The notes: generated from the letters alone by a model not told the origin. A DNA stretch of 64,000 nt from Mycoplasmopsis californica (GCF_000695835.1 NZ_CP007521.1:729842-793841), one strand, 5' to 3'. Counted from the stretch's first letter, positions 20,359-30,654 are shown. Made by a program: numbers and translations.

Positions 20359-21411
20359 ATGAAAATGAAAGCATTAGTATACCATGGCGAGCATAACATT
20401 GCTCTAGAAATGGTTGACAAACCGGTTATTTTAAAACCTACAGACGCAATTGTAAAAATTACAAGAACTACTATTTGTGGTACTGATTTAGGTATTTATA
20501 AGGGTAAAAACCCAGAAGTTGCTGACGGAAGAATTCTTGGACACGAAGGTATTGGAATTGTCGAAGAAATTGGCTCAGGCGTGTCAAATGTCAAAGTTGG
20601 CGATAAAGTTCTAATTGGTTGTGTAACACCTTGTGGAAAATGTGACAACTGTAGAAGACAATTATATTCACACTGTAGAGAAGCAGAGGGTGGATGAAAA
20701 TTCGGATACATGATTGACGGTACACAGGCTGAATACGTTAGAGTTCCATTTGCTGACAATAGTTTATACAAATACCCAACATCAATTTCTGATGAGGTAG
20801 CAGTTATGCTATCTGACGCACTTCCGACAGGACACGAAATCGGTGTACAGTATGGAAAAGTTGCACCAGGTAAATCTGTTGCAATCGTTGGAGCGGGTCC
20901 AGTAGGTATGGGAGCTTTACTAACTGCCCAATTATACTCTCCATCTCATCTAGTGGTTATAGACTTTGACAAAAACCGTCTAGAAATGGCAAAACAATTA
21001 GGAGCCACACACACATTAACACCAGATGAAACATTAATTGATAAACTAAAAGAAATTGTGGGAGCTGATGGTGTTGATGTTGCAATCGAAGCTGTTGGTA
21101 TTCCACAAACATGAGATACTTGCCAAAAAATTGTTAAGGCTGGTGGAAATATCTCAGTTGTTGGTGTTCACGGTAAAAAAGTTGACTTTAATGTTCAAGA
21201 ACTATGAATCAAAAACATTACTGTTACAACAGGACTTGTAAACACAAATACACTTCCAATGTTAATTAATGCTGTTTCTACTGGAAAATTACCGGTTGAA
21301 GGCTTAATCACACACAAATTTAATCTTTCAGACATGATGAAAGCTTATGACACATTCTTAAATGCATCTGATAATAAGGCAATGAAAATTTTTATTGACG
21401 CAACAAAATAA
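20359..21411 (+). CDS. Zinc-dependent alcohol dehydrogenase family protein
   Basis: A 350-residue medium-chain dehydrogenase. The catalytic zinc ligands sit in ICGTDLGIYKG and GHEGIGIVEEIGSGV. The structural zinc site shows four cysteines in CVTPCGKCDNCRRQLYSHC. The NAD(P)-binding fold has GAGPVGMGALL. It resembles the threonine/butanediol/secondary alcohol group; the substrate is open. A second Met at 20365 is an alternative start. AAAGAGGTT is the ribosome-binding site. Two TGA codons are Trp. It is transcribed alone, from a promoter that may hold the 20-A tract, and ends in a strong terminator. Confidence 0.88.
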
Positions 21412-21446
21412 AATTTAGTCCTTAATATAATAACTTTTCTTATTTA

Positions 21447-21470
21447 CTCACGGAAAACCGTGAGTTTTTT
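21447..21470 (+). terminator. Terminator after the dehydrogenase
   Basis: CTCACGG-AAAA-CCGTGAG is followed by six T. Confidence 0.92.
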
Positions 21471-21493
21471 ATTGATTTTTACACAAAATTCAA

Positions 21494-21517
21494 TAAAAAA
21501 ACTGACTATAAGTCAGT
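21494..21517 (-). terminator. Terminator of tRNA-Thr
   Basis: On the minus strand, ACTGACT-TAT-AGTCAGT is followed by seven T, about 20 bases after the tRNA CCA end. Confidence 0.8.
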
Positions 21518-21536
21518 TAAATAGTGAATTAACATA

Positions 21537-21612
21537 TGGTGCCGACAACAGGACTTGAACCTGCGACCCCATCCTTACCATGGATGTGCTCTACCGACTG
21601 AGCTATGACGGC
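21537..21612 (-). tRNA. tRNA-Thr(GGU)
   Basis: A 76-nt cloverleaf with encoded CCA. The acceptor pairs GCCGTCA with TGTCGGC (one G-U pair). The anticodon stem CATCC/GGATG holds loop ATGGTAA with anticodon GGT. Confidence 0.93.
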
Positions 21613-21620
21613 GTGCATAT

Positions 21621-21626
21621 ATTATA
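21621..21626 (-). promoter_or_regulatory. -10 box of tRNA-Thr
   Basis: A perfect TATAAT on the minus strand, 8 bases upstream of the tRNA 5' end. Confidence 0.5.
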
Positions 21627-21683
21627 ACTTAAATAATAAAAACTTAAAACGCATTTTGAAGCCAATTTTTAAAAAAATAAAAT

Positions 21684-21711
21684 AAAAAAACGTTATCATG
21701 ACACGTTTTTT
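21684..21711 (-). terminator. Terminator of the ECF S-component gene
   Basis: AAAAAACGT and ACGTTTTTT form a 9-bp stem overlapping the stop codon, with a T run on the minus strand. Confidence 0.75.
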
Positions 21712-22340
21712 CTAGCTTCGTATCTCTGTTTCAATCCAAGAACAGGCATGAATAATAAAACCGACATTGAAACGTTAAGTATAGGTTCAGCTATTAAATT
21801 AATTGTGTTTAAAATCAACATATCTCTTAAAGGAGGTAGCCCACTTAATTCACCAATAAATTTAGAGTGAATATACAATGAACCAAACACGAATATTGAA
21901 TTAAATTCAGTAGCAACGAGTGTTAAAAGAACAAATTTTCATAATTTTGGACTTTTTTTTATGTTTAATACTCGGTAAGCAAAACACGAAACAACCCCAA
22001 CTAAAAGGCGCGAAACAACTGAAACGTCAAGGTTTTGGAATCAAAACAAGCCAAGAAGCATTGAAGCTATAAATGAAGAAATCCCAAAACCAAAACCAGC
22101 AACCATAGCCCCAGAATATCCAAATTGAAATGTCGCCATCGCAACAATCAGTGGCAGGTAAGTTAATCAAAAGGGACCAAATGGAATATACGCCAAAAAT
22201 ACTGAAAAACCAGAAACAATAAAATAAGCTAAATATACAGCTAATGAAACCATTTTAAATATTAATGCATGCCGACTAATTGTTATTTTGTTATTTCTGT
22301 TAATTAAAATTACATTTACGTGTTTTTGAGATGATTGCAT
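21693..22340 (-). CDS. ECF transporter S component
   Basis: A 215-residue membrane protein with about six hydrophobic segments after a basic, polar N-terminus (MQSSQKHVNVILINRNNK). The pattern YLPLIVAMATFQFGYSGAMVAGFGFGISS, split here as YLPLIVAMATF and FGYSGAMVAGFGFG, and the LTLVATEFNSIFVFGSLY region match substrate-binding S subunits of energy-coupling factor transporters for vitamins. It would dock on a shared EcfA-EcfT module encoded elsewhere. The vitamin cannot be named from sequence. The true stop is TAA at 21693, two codons past the apparent TGA stop. tRNA-Trp is divergent and only 64 bases away. Confidence 0.65.
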
Positions 22341-22383
22341 AATAAAATTATAGCAATATAAATTATTTTTTATATTTTTTTGC

Positions 22384-22389
22384 TATAAT
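22384..22389 (+). promoter_or_regulatory. -10 box of tRNA-Trp
   Basis: A perfect TATAAT, 15 bases upstream of the tRNA-Trp 5' end. Confidence 0.65.
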
Positions 22390-22404
22390 TGTATAGCTAT
22401 TGTT

Positions 22405-22479
22405 AGGAGTGTAGTTCAATGGTAGAACAGCAGGCTTCAACCCTGCGTGTTATGGGTTCGAGTCCTGTCACTCCTGCCA
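22405..22479 (+). tRNA. tRNA-Trp(UCA), reads UGA as tryptophan
   Basis: A 75-nt cloverleaf with encoded CCA and acceptor AGGAGTG/CACTCCT. The anticodon stem GCAGG/CCTGC holds loop CTTCAAC with anticodon TCA. This pairs with UGA and, by wobble, UGG, and is the direct basis for reading TGA as Trp across the window. A T run follows the 3' end. Confidence 0.97.
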
Positions 22480-22495
22480 TTTTTTTATACTTTTT

Positions 22496-22527
22496 TACAA
22501 AAAATAATTACGCTAACATAATTATTT
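22496..22527 (-). terminator. Terminator of degV
   Basis: AAATAATTA and TAATTATTT form a 9-bp stem overlapping the degV stop codon, with a T run on the minus strand. Confidence 0.7.
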
Positions 22528-23412
22528 AACTAATTTGAATAAATCCTTGAATTTCTGTTGAATTTCCGGTTCAACCTCGAACGCTAATACCGCTAGTGCT
22601 TCAGGTCCTGTATGAATTGAAACTACCGGGGCAATTAAATCAATTATTGGTTCAACGCCTAAAATCTCAGTAATTTTTGCACAAAACGGCATTAATTCTT
22701 GCTCATCCGACATCGAATGCAGAGCCATTGTAATCAATTTTTTATTGTTATCGATTGGTAATATCTGAGCTTTGTCCTCAACTGCTTTTAATGAAGTTTT
22801 TAAAAAGTTTCTGCCAATTCCCTCTTTTTTCAAAAAACCATCTTCTCAACAAATTTTGGGAACGATTTTGAACATTTTAGCTGTCGCGGCCGCTGTCGGA
22901 TGTAGGCGACCACCTTTAACTAAGTAATCATTATACTTTGGAATTAAAGTTGCATATTTGCGACCAACCCCTTTTTCCATTTGTACAACATATTCCTCAA
23001 ATTTAGAACTGTCAATACTCATTTGGTGTTCGAATCAAACAAGATCTAAAATAATCATTTGTAAAACTTGAATAGACTGGACGACACGAATATTTTCAAA
23101 ATCCTTCGCCAAAGCAGTTAAAGACGCACAACCTCCGGATAAATTTTTTGAAATTGGATAAACTAAAACCTTATCAAATTCTTTTGATAATTTAGTAAAT
23201 AATTCTTCAGCCAAGCCTAAATTAACCGCTGATGTTTTACCATCTTCTTTTTTGCCATAAAACTCAAATAAATTTAAACCATTAACGTCAATACCGTCAC
23301 GATACTTCTTACCATTTATTACTATATGTAAAGGTAAATAGTGTCAATTTAACTTACGTGCTTGTTCTTGAGTTAAGGCACTTGAAGAATCTACTACAAT
23401 TGCATATTTCAT
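22522..23412 (-). CDS. DegV/FakB-family fatty-acid-binding protein
   Basis: DegV proteins hold a fatty acid and, as FakB, present it to the kinase FakA to make acyl-phosphate for phospholipid synthesis. This suits an organism that takes fatty acids from its host. The 296 residues begin with YAIVVDSSSALT, then LPLHIVINGKKYRDG, and contain PISKNLSGGCASL and KGGRLHPTAAATAK, the conserved lipid-headgroup contacts. The C-terminus has VVSIHTGPEALAVLAFE, another family mark. TGA codons give Trp at several sites. The gene is monocistronic. The FakB role is family knowledge. Confidence 0.9.
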
Positions 23413-23729
23413 AATTCTAATTATAAAAGAATATCGCTCATAAAAAATAGTCATTTTGCAAGATTTTTTACTAATCAAAAATTAAAAAATATTTCTTATA
23501 TTCAACATATTTGTTTGAAATTTCCTCACTGTTGTGTGAATGATTGCATAAATTATTAATAAAATCAGCCTAAAAAACACAAAAAACGTATTTTGTACTC
23601 GTTTTACACGTCAAAATACATTTTTTGAATTATTGGTAATAAACCATATTCAGTTTTTAAATAATTATTTCTATATTATAATTAAGTTGTATAAAAAATA
23701 TACGAATTCTATCTAGAAAGGAAACGCAA
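23413..23729. promoter_or_regulatory. degV-pdhA divergent region with orphan hairpin and pdhA promoter
   Basis: It holds an inverted repeat, AAAAAACGTATTTTG (23581-23595) and CAAAATACATTTTTT (23612-23626), 14 of 15 matching and T-rich on both strands, so terminator-like although no known gene ends here. A perfect TATAAT at 23677-23682 is the likely pdhA -10. AGAAAGGAAA before 23730 is the pdhA ribosome-binding site. Confidence 0.55.
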
Positions 23730-24812
23730 ATGAAATACAAATTCATCGAAGCGGGCAAAGTGATGAGTTGCCCAGACACAATGATTCGTTTCTTAGACAT
23801 TAACGGTGATCTAATTGACAAATCATTCAAACCAACAGCGTCGAAAGAACTATTAAGAGACATGTACCACAACATGCGTAAATCACGTTCATGAGACGAA
23901 TATGCTTTAACACTACAAAAAACTGGACGTTTAGGAACATTTGCACCTATGTTAGGTGAAGAAGCATTCTCAACAGCTCTAGGTTTTGTAATGAAAAAAG
24001 AAGACTGGTTTGTGCCTCACTACCGTGTTCTAGCAACACTACTAGCACGTGGTGAATCAATGGAATCAATTTACCTATACTGAAGAGGTTCAGAATTGGG
24101 TTCAAAATTCATTTCAAACACAATGCCAATGCAAGTTATCATTGCATCACAAATTTCACAAGCAGCTGGTGTTGCTAAAGCACTAAAAATGGCTGGAAAC
24201 GGTGCAGTTGCCTTCACAATTATCGGTAACGGTGGTACAAACGAAGGTGAATTCCACGAAGGATTAAACTGAGCATCATTATACAAATTACCTGTTGTAT
24301 TCGTGATTTCAAACAACAGATGAGCTATTTCAGTTCCAGAACACAACAGCTACGCTGTTAAAACACTTTCACAAAGAGGTATAGCTTACAATATTCCTTC
24401 ACTACGTGTTGACGGTAATGACTTGTTAGCTTCATACGAAGCTCTACACGAAGCTGCTGAATGAGCACGTGAAGGAAATGGACCAGTTCTACTAGAAATG
24501 GTTACATGACGTCAAGGACAACACACTACAAGTGATGACCCTCGTGTATACCGTACAAGAGAAGAAGAAATTGAACACGAAAAATGAGAACCATTCCACC
24601 GTATTGAAAAATACTTATTCGAAAACGGAATTATTACTGAAGCTGATAAAGAAAAATTCATTGCTGACGCAACTGAAGACGCCAAAAAAGCTTATGACAA
24701 GTCAACTGCAACCCTAGCAACTGAAGGATTTGACGAAGTATTTAAATACACCTTTGAAACATTACCTGAAGAACTTGTTGAACAATACGAAGCTCATAAA
24801 AGATTCCAATAA
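23730..24812 (+). CDS. pdhA: Pyruvate dehydrogenase E1 component, alpha subunit
   Basis: E1 alpha and beta decarboxylate pyruvate with thiamine diphosphate and pass the acetyl group to E2. The 360-residue protein has the E1-alpha core: GTFAPMLGEEA, VPHYRVLATLLARG, and the TPP region GNGGTNEGEFHEGLNWAS ending in VISNNRWAISVP. The canonical TPP motif is GDG(x)nNN; here Asp is replaced by Asn167. Asn could still ligate magnesium, but this is unusual. Many Trp codons are TGA. pdhB follows after 25 bases. E2 and E3 are not in the window. Confidence 0.93.
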
Positions 24813-24837
24813 GGTTATATAAATAAAGGAGATTATT

Positions 24838-25824
24838 ATGGAAAAAATTCTAGTTAATAATATTGCAGCCATCACAAACGCAATGGACGTTATGATGGAA
24901 AGAGACAAGTCAATCATCGTTTATGGTGAAGATGCTGGGTACGAAGGTGGAGTTTTCCGTGCTACCCAAGGTTTGCAAAAAAAATATGGTGTTGATAGAG
25001 TATTTGACGCTCCTATCTCAGAATCAGCTATCGTTGGTACAGCTATTGGTTCAGCCGTTGCAGGTTTAAGACCAGTTGCTGAAATTCAATTCTCAGGTTT
25101 CGTATTCTACGGTTTAGGTCAATTATTCGGTAATGCCGCTCGTATCAGAAACCGTTCACGTGGTAAATTAAGTGTTCCAATGGTATTGAGAATGCCTTGT
25201 GGTGGTGGAGTTAAAGCTCTAGAGCACCACTCAGAATCAATCGAAGCTCTATTTTGCCACATTCCAGGTCTAAAAGTTGTTATGCCTGCTACACCTTACG
25301 ATGCAAAAGGTCTTCTAATTTCATCAATTGAAGACAATGACCCAGTTGTGTTCCTAGAACACAAACACGACTACCGTGCTTTCAAACAAGAAATTCCAGC
25401 TGGATACTACACAATTCCTCTAGGAAAAGCTGATGTTAAAGTTCCTGGTGATGACTTGACTGTTGTAACATACGGCCACATGATTCACGAAACAATGGGT
25501 GCTTTAAAACTTCTAGCTGAAGAAGGAAAAGAATACTCGATTGAGGTTATTGACTTAAGAACTCTAAAACCAATGGATACAGCTACAATTGTAGAATCAG
25601 TTAAGAAAACAGGACGTCTATTGGCTATTTCAGAATCAGTACAATCTGGTTCACTAACAGCTGAAATCATCACACGTGTAAACGAAAAAGCATTTGACTA
25701 TCTAAAAGATGTTCCAGTTCGTTTAAACGGTGCTGACGTTACAATTCCTCTACCTTCTCTAGAAAGCAAATTCATTGTTGACAAAACTAAAATTGCTACT
25801 GTTATTAAAGAAATTCTTAAATAA
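24838..25824 (+). CDS. pdhB: Pyruvate dehydrogenase E1 component, beta subunit
   Basis: This partner of PdhA supplies the second half of the thiamine-diphosphate site. The 328-residue protein is full length, with the transketolase-like pyrimidine-binding domain (VYGEDAGYEGGVFRATQGL, APISESAIVGTAIG) and a C-terminal domain (VVTYGHMIHE, VIDLRTLKPMDTATI). A good AAAGGAGATTATT ribosome-binding site precedes ATG. No TGA codon is needed. A strong terminator follows. Linkage to pdhA in one operon matches other mollicutes. Confidence 0.96.
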   Translation: MEKILVNNIAAITNAMDVMMERDKSIIVYGEDAGYEGGVFRATQGLQKKYGVDRVFDAPISESAIVGTAIGSAVAGLRPVAEIQFSGFVFYGLGQLFGNAARIRNRSRGKLSVPMVLRMPCGGGVKALEHHSESIEALFCHIPGLKVVMPATPYDAKGLLISSIEDNDPVVFLEHKHDYRAFKQEIPAGYYTIPLGKADVKVPGDDLTVVTYGHMIHETMGALKLLAEEGKEYSIEVIDLRTLKPMDTATIVESVKKTGRLLAISESVQSGSLTAEIITRVNEKAFDYLKDVPVRLNGADVTIPLPSLESKFIVDKTKIATVIKEILK

Positions 25825-25843
25825 GAGTACATACTACTAATTA

Positions 25844-25878
25844 TGCAAGACGTCTCGTAAGTTACCGTCTTGCATTTT
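25844..25878 (+). terminator. Terminator after pdhB
   Basis: TGCAAGACG and CGTCTTGCA form a perfect 9-bp stem with a 13-base loop, followed by TTTT. Confidence 0.8.
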
Positions 25879-25904
25879 CATTTCTAATAAAAGCGAACAA
25901 AAAA

Positions 25905-25924
25905 ACAGTCTTGACAGACTGTTA
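25905..25924 (-). terminator. Terminator of rpsT
   Basis: On the minus strand, AACAGTCT-GTCA-AGACTGTT is followed by a T run. Confidence 0.85.
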
Positions 25925-25936
25925 AGATAAGAAAGC

Positions 25937-26206
25937 TTATTCAGCTTTTGATTGAGAGTTAGCAAATAAGTCTAAACGAGATGATTTTCTTGCCCCTTTA
26001 TTTGGGTGGAAAACACCTTTTTGTACAGCAGTTGCAATAATTGAGTGTGCTTTTTTAACCAATTCAGTTGCAGAAGCGTCTTTTGCAATAATTGCTTCTC
26101 TTGCCGCACGAATAGCTTTTCTAACTCTGGTTTTCATTGCGTTATTTCTTAGTCTGTTTTCTTCTGACTTAGCAATGTGTTTTACTTTTGATTTAATATT
26201 TGCCAT
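25937..26206 (-). CDS. rpsT: 30S ribosomal protein S20
   Basis: S20 binds 16S rRNA early in small-subunit assembly. The 89-residue basic protein begins MANIKSKVKHIAKSEENRLR and ends with HPNKGARKSSRLDL, the family signature. It has no TGA codons. A GGGGGCTTATT ribosome-binding site lies just upstream on the minus strand. It is a single-gene unit convergent with pdhB. Confidence 0.96.
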   Translation of the reverse strand: MANIKSKVKHIAKSEENRLRNNAMKTRVRKAIRAAREAIIAKDASATELVKKAHSIIATAVQKGVFHPNKGARKSSRLDLFANSQSKAE

Positions 26207-26364
26207 AATAAGCCCCCTTTTTTCTACTCGACCAAATTAACTTGGTTGAAAAAATCTTTATTATTATAATATAAAAAAATAAAAAGCAAAACATTGCAAA
26301 TAAATTTTAAAACAATCCAACATCATCACATCTTATTTTAAACACTCAACTCTGTTTTATTAAT

Positions 26365-26399
26365 AAATTCAGCGTCCATGCTTACTTGATGCTGAATTT
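26365..26399. repeat. Orphan inverted repeat upstream of rimP
   Basis: AAATTCAGC and GCTGAATTT form a perfect 9-bp inverted repeat with a 17-base loop, between the divergent rpsT and rimP units. No gene is known to end here. Confidence 0.5.
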
Positions 26400-26435
26400 T
26401 AATTCGCTTTTGACTCACATACTAAAAAAATCAAA

Positions 26436-26512
26436 TTGTTATAATTTCTCGTTGTGTTATAATAAAAACATCAAGTCAAATTAATAATTGAGTTGCTGGT
26501 GCAACTCTTTGT
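26436..26512 (+). promoter_or_regulatory. rimP-nusA operon promoter and leader hairpin
   Basis: TTGTTA (26436-26441) and a perfect TATAAT (26458-26463) are spaced 16 bases. The leader then forms GAGTTGC-TGGT-GCAACTC (26490-26507) followed by a T-rich stretch. This resembles a weak intrinsic terminator ahead of the operon that encodes NusA. Confidence 0.5.
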
Positions 26513-26531
26513 TATTTTTAAAGGAGTTATA

Positions 26532-26960
26532 TTGAACTGAACTGCATTTTTAAAAGAAAAATTCGGAGATGTAATCATTGAGGCAAAAGAATCCAAGGCC
26601 GATGGACTTTTTATTCTTGATATTACTGTAAAATATACTAATTTAGACGATATAAAAACTATAACGGAAGAGATAAATTCGCAGGTAGATGAAAAATTAT
26701 TTGAGCCTTTCCACTTTGTTTCAATCCATTCACCAGGCACCAAAATCGATATTGCTATCAATGACCTGGACGAGTATATCGGCACTGATTTACTGATAAA
26801 AACACACAAAAACGAGTACAAAACCAATGAATTTAAAGTTAAACTATTGTCAGTAGGTGACGAGGAAATTACATGCCAATGAAATCAAAAAGGCAATATT
26901 CGTAAAATCAATTTAACTAAAAGCAATATTAGTTCAATTCAAAAATATTTTAAGTTTTAA
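26532..26960 (+). CDS. rimP: Ribosome maturation factor RimP
   Basis: RimP assists maturation of the 30S subunit and is usually encoded directly before nusA, as here. The 142-residue gene starts with TTG behind AAAGGAGTTATA; no ATG is available upstream. The third codon is TGA (Trp), which hides it under the standard code. The N-terminal domain shows KADGLFILDITVKY and a conserved FHFVSIHSPGTKIDI where the family has ExSSPG. The C-terminal domain is Sm-like (FKVKLLSVGDEEITCQW). nusA follows at 9 bases. Identification rests on position plus pattern. Confidence 0.8.
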
Positions 26961-26969
26961 GGAGTTATA

Positions 26970-28580
26970 ATGAGCAACATTTCAAATGCGCAAATGGCTT
27001 TAAATTTTTATGAAATCGTTAAATCATTTGAACAAAATCAAAAACTAAATTTAGACGATATAATTAATGTTTTTAATGAGGAAACAACTAAAATTCTATC
27101 TAAAATAGACCCTGAGATTGAAGTTGAATACATTCTTGATGAAACCAAAAAAACACTTACCCCCATTATTAAAACAATGGTTGTGATTAGCGATGATGAA
27201 GCTAATGAATATTTATCACAAGGTGACAACGAAAAACTTTTAATGTATGTAACATTCATTTCACTTACTGACGCACAAAAAATCAATCCAAGCGCTCAGG
27301 AAGGCGATGTAATTGATAAACCATTAGATTTAGTTCAGTTAAATTCAGCTGTTAAAAACACAAAATACTCATTTGTATTAAAAACTATTCACTCATCAAT
27401 ACAACAAGGTATGTCAATGTTGCGTAAACAACGAGTTTATGAAAACTTCAAAGACCGTATTGGCGAAAGAGTACGTATTAAATTTAACACCAAAAACTCA
27501 GATGGTTCTTGAAATGTCCAAATCACAGAGGAAAATGAAACACTTACACCTGCTTATCTACCAGCTAACTTAATTAGTTCTAAGCGCCAAATCAAAGGCG
27601 GCCAATATGATTATGCAACAATTACACACGTTGAAGAAGAAGCTAAATTAAGTCAAGTTCAGGTTTCTGTTGATTCGAAAGAAAATGTTATCGAACTGTT
27701 AAAACGTTCTATTCCTGAAATTAGTGAAGGCGTTATTGAAATCTTTGATGCTGTGCGTCAACCCGGAGAACGTACAAAAGTTGCTTTTAAACTTAGCGAA
27801 CTTGCTCCTACTGATTTCGATATATTCGGAGCTATTATCGGGCCTAATGGTCAAAGAATCAATGCGGTTAGCCAGGAAATTGGTGAAAAAATTGATGTTA
27901 TCTTATATGATGAAGACCCAATTAAATTTATTAAAAATGCAATGAGTCCTGCACGAGTTCTAGATGTCGTTATAAAGGCTGATAGTATAAGTAATAATGC
28001 TTTTTGAGTTGTGGTGGCCAAAGAATACTTAACCCCCGCTATTGGACGGCGTGGTGTCAATGTAACCTTAGCTTCTGCACTAACTGGACGTAATATTGAT
28101 ATCATCTCACAAGCAGAAGCTGATGCTAAAAAACTTGTATATAACAAACAAACTTATGACAGCGCTTCACATACACGCAATACACGCAAAAATACTCGTA
28201 TAACACACAAAAACAATATGTTTTACGATCTTGATAAAGTCAGTGTATTTGCCGATTCATTCGAAAAAGATGTTGAAGAATTTAAAGAAAGTGAATTTCA
28301 AAATATCGATCACTCACAAATGGACTGAGATGTTAATGAGCTTTATGGTAAACCAGCTGTCGAGCCAAAAACTGAGGTTGAAAAGCCATTAACCATTGAT
28401 GAAATAGCCGCACAATTAAGTGCTGAAGAAGCTAAAAAAGAACAAACTAGGGTTGACGTGGAAGACTATCGTAAAGTTAAAGAAGCGATTGAGGCTTTCA
28501 AAGTTGATGATGACTTATCTAATTTTGGTCTAGATGACTTTGATTTAGAAGACTTTATGAATGACGAGGACTGAGATTAA
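26970..28580 (+). CDS. nusA: Transcription termination/antitermination factor NusA
   Basis: NusA binds RNA polymerase and modulates pausing, termination and antitermination. The 536 residues contain the N-terminal polymerase-binding domain, an S1 domain (KDRIGERVRIKF), and two KH domains with FGAIIGPNGQRINAVSQEIGEKID and a second GRRGVNVTLASALTG, followed by an acidic C-terminal tail of ~150 residues. TGA codons interrupt it under the standard code at 27510 and elsewhere; the true stop is TAA at 28578. YlxR starts 1 base after it. The order rimP-nusA-ylxR-infB is classic. Confidence 0.93.
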
Positions 28581-28581
28581 A

Positions 28582-28875
28582 ATGGTTCGACGCAAGTGTA
28601 TTGTTACTGGTTTAATATTACCTCTTGATCAGCTTGTGCGTGTAGATTTTGATAAAAAAAACAATATTATTTCACTTGATCTTGACAAAATTAAAAAGGG
28701 TCGAGGTTGTTATATTAATCTCAATGAACAAAATTGGGAATTGGTTAAGAAAACTAAGGCATTAAACCGTAGTTTTCGAACCAACGTGACTAAAGAAGTG
28801 TATAACCAAATTGAAGAAGAATTAAGGGGGGTAGAATGTCTAAAAAGAATAGATTATCAAACCAAAAAGATGTAG
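28582..28875 (+). CDS. YlxR-family RNA-binding protein (RnpM)
   Basis: A 97-residue protein with VRRKCIVTGLILP and KKGRGCYINLN, the YlxR (DUF448) signature. Homologues are reported to modulate RNase P. An in-frame ATG at 28561 lies inside nusA; 28582 is preferred because the family begins with RKCxVTG right after Met. Its last 40 bases overlap the infB start at 28836, suggesting coupled translation. The role here is inferred. Confidence 0.85.
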   Translation: MVRRKCIVTGLILPLDQLVRVDFDKKNNIISLDLDKIKKGRGCYINLNEQNWELVKKTKALNRSFRTNVTKEVYNQIEEELRGVECLKRIDYQTKKM

Positions 28876-30641
28876 AGTCGCAATTAAAAAATATTAAAAC
28901 AGAAGTTAAAAATGGTGTCTTTATTTTTACTAACTCTATGCCTTTAGGTGAATTTGCTACTAAAATCGGATTAAATGCAAATGATTTAATTAAAAGATTT
29001 ATGATGCGTGGAAAAATGTATCAAATTAACCATATGCTTGAAGAAGAAGAAATAGCAGAAGTGTGTTTAGAAAACGGTTTAGACTTTAAAAAAGAACAAA
29101 ACATTGATGCTTCAAACTTTTTAAACCGTGTTGAGTTTAATGACGATGAATCAATGCTTGTTAAACGCCCGCCGGTTATCACTATTATGGGGCATGTTGA
29201 CCATGGTAAAACTACTTTATTAGACTATATTCACAATAGCAAAATTGCGCAAAGCGAATCAAGTGGTATTACTCAACACGTTGGAGCATATCAAGTTAAA
29301 AGTTCAAAAGGCGATATTACATTTATTGATACTCCAGGGCACGAAATCTTCACACAAATGCGTTCAAGAGGTGCTCAAATTACTGACATCGTAATTTTAG
29401 TAGTTGCCGCCGATGATGGTGTTATGCCTCAAACAAAAGAAGCGATTCAACACTCAAAAGCTGCTAATGCGCCGATAATTGTTTTCGTTAATAAAATGGA
29501 TAAAGCTGTTAAAGACACTGAACGTGTTAAGCGCGAGTTGGCGGAAAACGATGTTATTGTTGAAGAATACGGAGGTGATGTTCCAATAATTTATGGTTCA
29601 GCCAAAACTGGAGAGGGAATTGACTTATTATTAGACACCATTATCGCTTTAGCTGACCTAATGGAACTAAAAGCTAATCCAAGTCGCTATCCTGCCGGAA
29701 TCGTCCTTGAATCACGCTCGGATAAAGGCGTGGGTACAGTTTCAACCTTAATTATCACAAACGGAACTTTATTTAAAGGTGATTTTATGGTTGCTGGTTC
29801 AAGTTATGGGCGCATTAAAGCCCTTAAAGACACTGCTGGCAACAATATCGAAAGTGCCACACCCGGCACACCCGTAGTTGTTTCAGGACTAAACACAGCC
29901 CCACTTGCTGGTGATCGTTTTATCTCGTTTGAAGACGAAAAATACGCCAAAAAAATTGCTCTCGAAAAACAACAAATGGATAAGAAACAAGACCTATTCA
30001 ATCGAAGCCAAAACACAAACGATGAGGACGGCAAAAAAATTCTAAATGTCATCATCCGTTCAGACGTTCAAGGTACTGCTGAGGCTTTAAAAGCAAGTAT
30101 TGATGGCATGAATAACAATGAAGCTATTATTAAAGTTATCGGTGCGCAATCAGGACAGGTAACTAACTTTGACCTTCTTCTTGCTCAAACCTCAAACACT
30201 ATAATTGTTACATTCCGTATCAAACCCAGCCCAAACATTAAACAAAACGCTAAGCAATCAGGCATCAAAATTGTTTACTATGATGTCGTATATTCAGTTA
30301 TCGAAGATATGCAAGCTTGATTAGATGGTGAAAAAGCTGTTATTTACGAAGAGAAAAAAATCGGTTCTGGTCATGTTGTCAAAACATTTTTCTTCTCGAA
30401 AGTTGGAACAATTGCCGGCGTTATGTTAGATGAAGGTGTTGTCAAAGCGGGATGTAAAGTAAAAATTATTCGAAACCGTAAATTAATTTATGAGGGTGTT
30501 ATTGACTCTTTAAAACGTGATGTTAATGATGTTAAAGAAGTTGAAAAAGGTAAAGATTTTGGTATGACCATTAAAAAATACAACGACTTTAAAGAAGATG
30601 ATATTATCGAATTCTTTGAAGATGTTGCAGTAACAATTTAG
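28836..30641 (+). CDS. infB: Translation initiation factor IF-2
   Basis: IF-2 is the GTPase that brings fMet-tRNA to the 30S subunit and drives subunit joining. The 601-residue form is short, lacking the long N-terminal region of E. coli. It has the IF2-N fragment (LGEFATKIGLNANDLIKRF), the G domain with GHVDHGKTTLLDYIH, IDTPGHE and NKMD, and domains 2-4. The TGA at 30318 is Trp. ATG at 28836 follows AAGGGGGGTAGA, and it overlaps ylxR by 40 bases. apt follows at 13 bases. Confidence 0.96.
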
Positions 30642-30654
30642 TTTGGAGAAGCAA

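Noticed and set aside
20090..20374. 94-codon minus-strand frame across the poly-A tract
   Set aside because: It contains a run of Phe encoded by the A tract and overlaps the fmt and dehydrogenase ends; no support as a gene.
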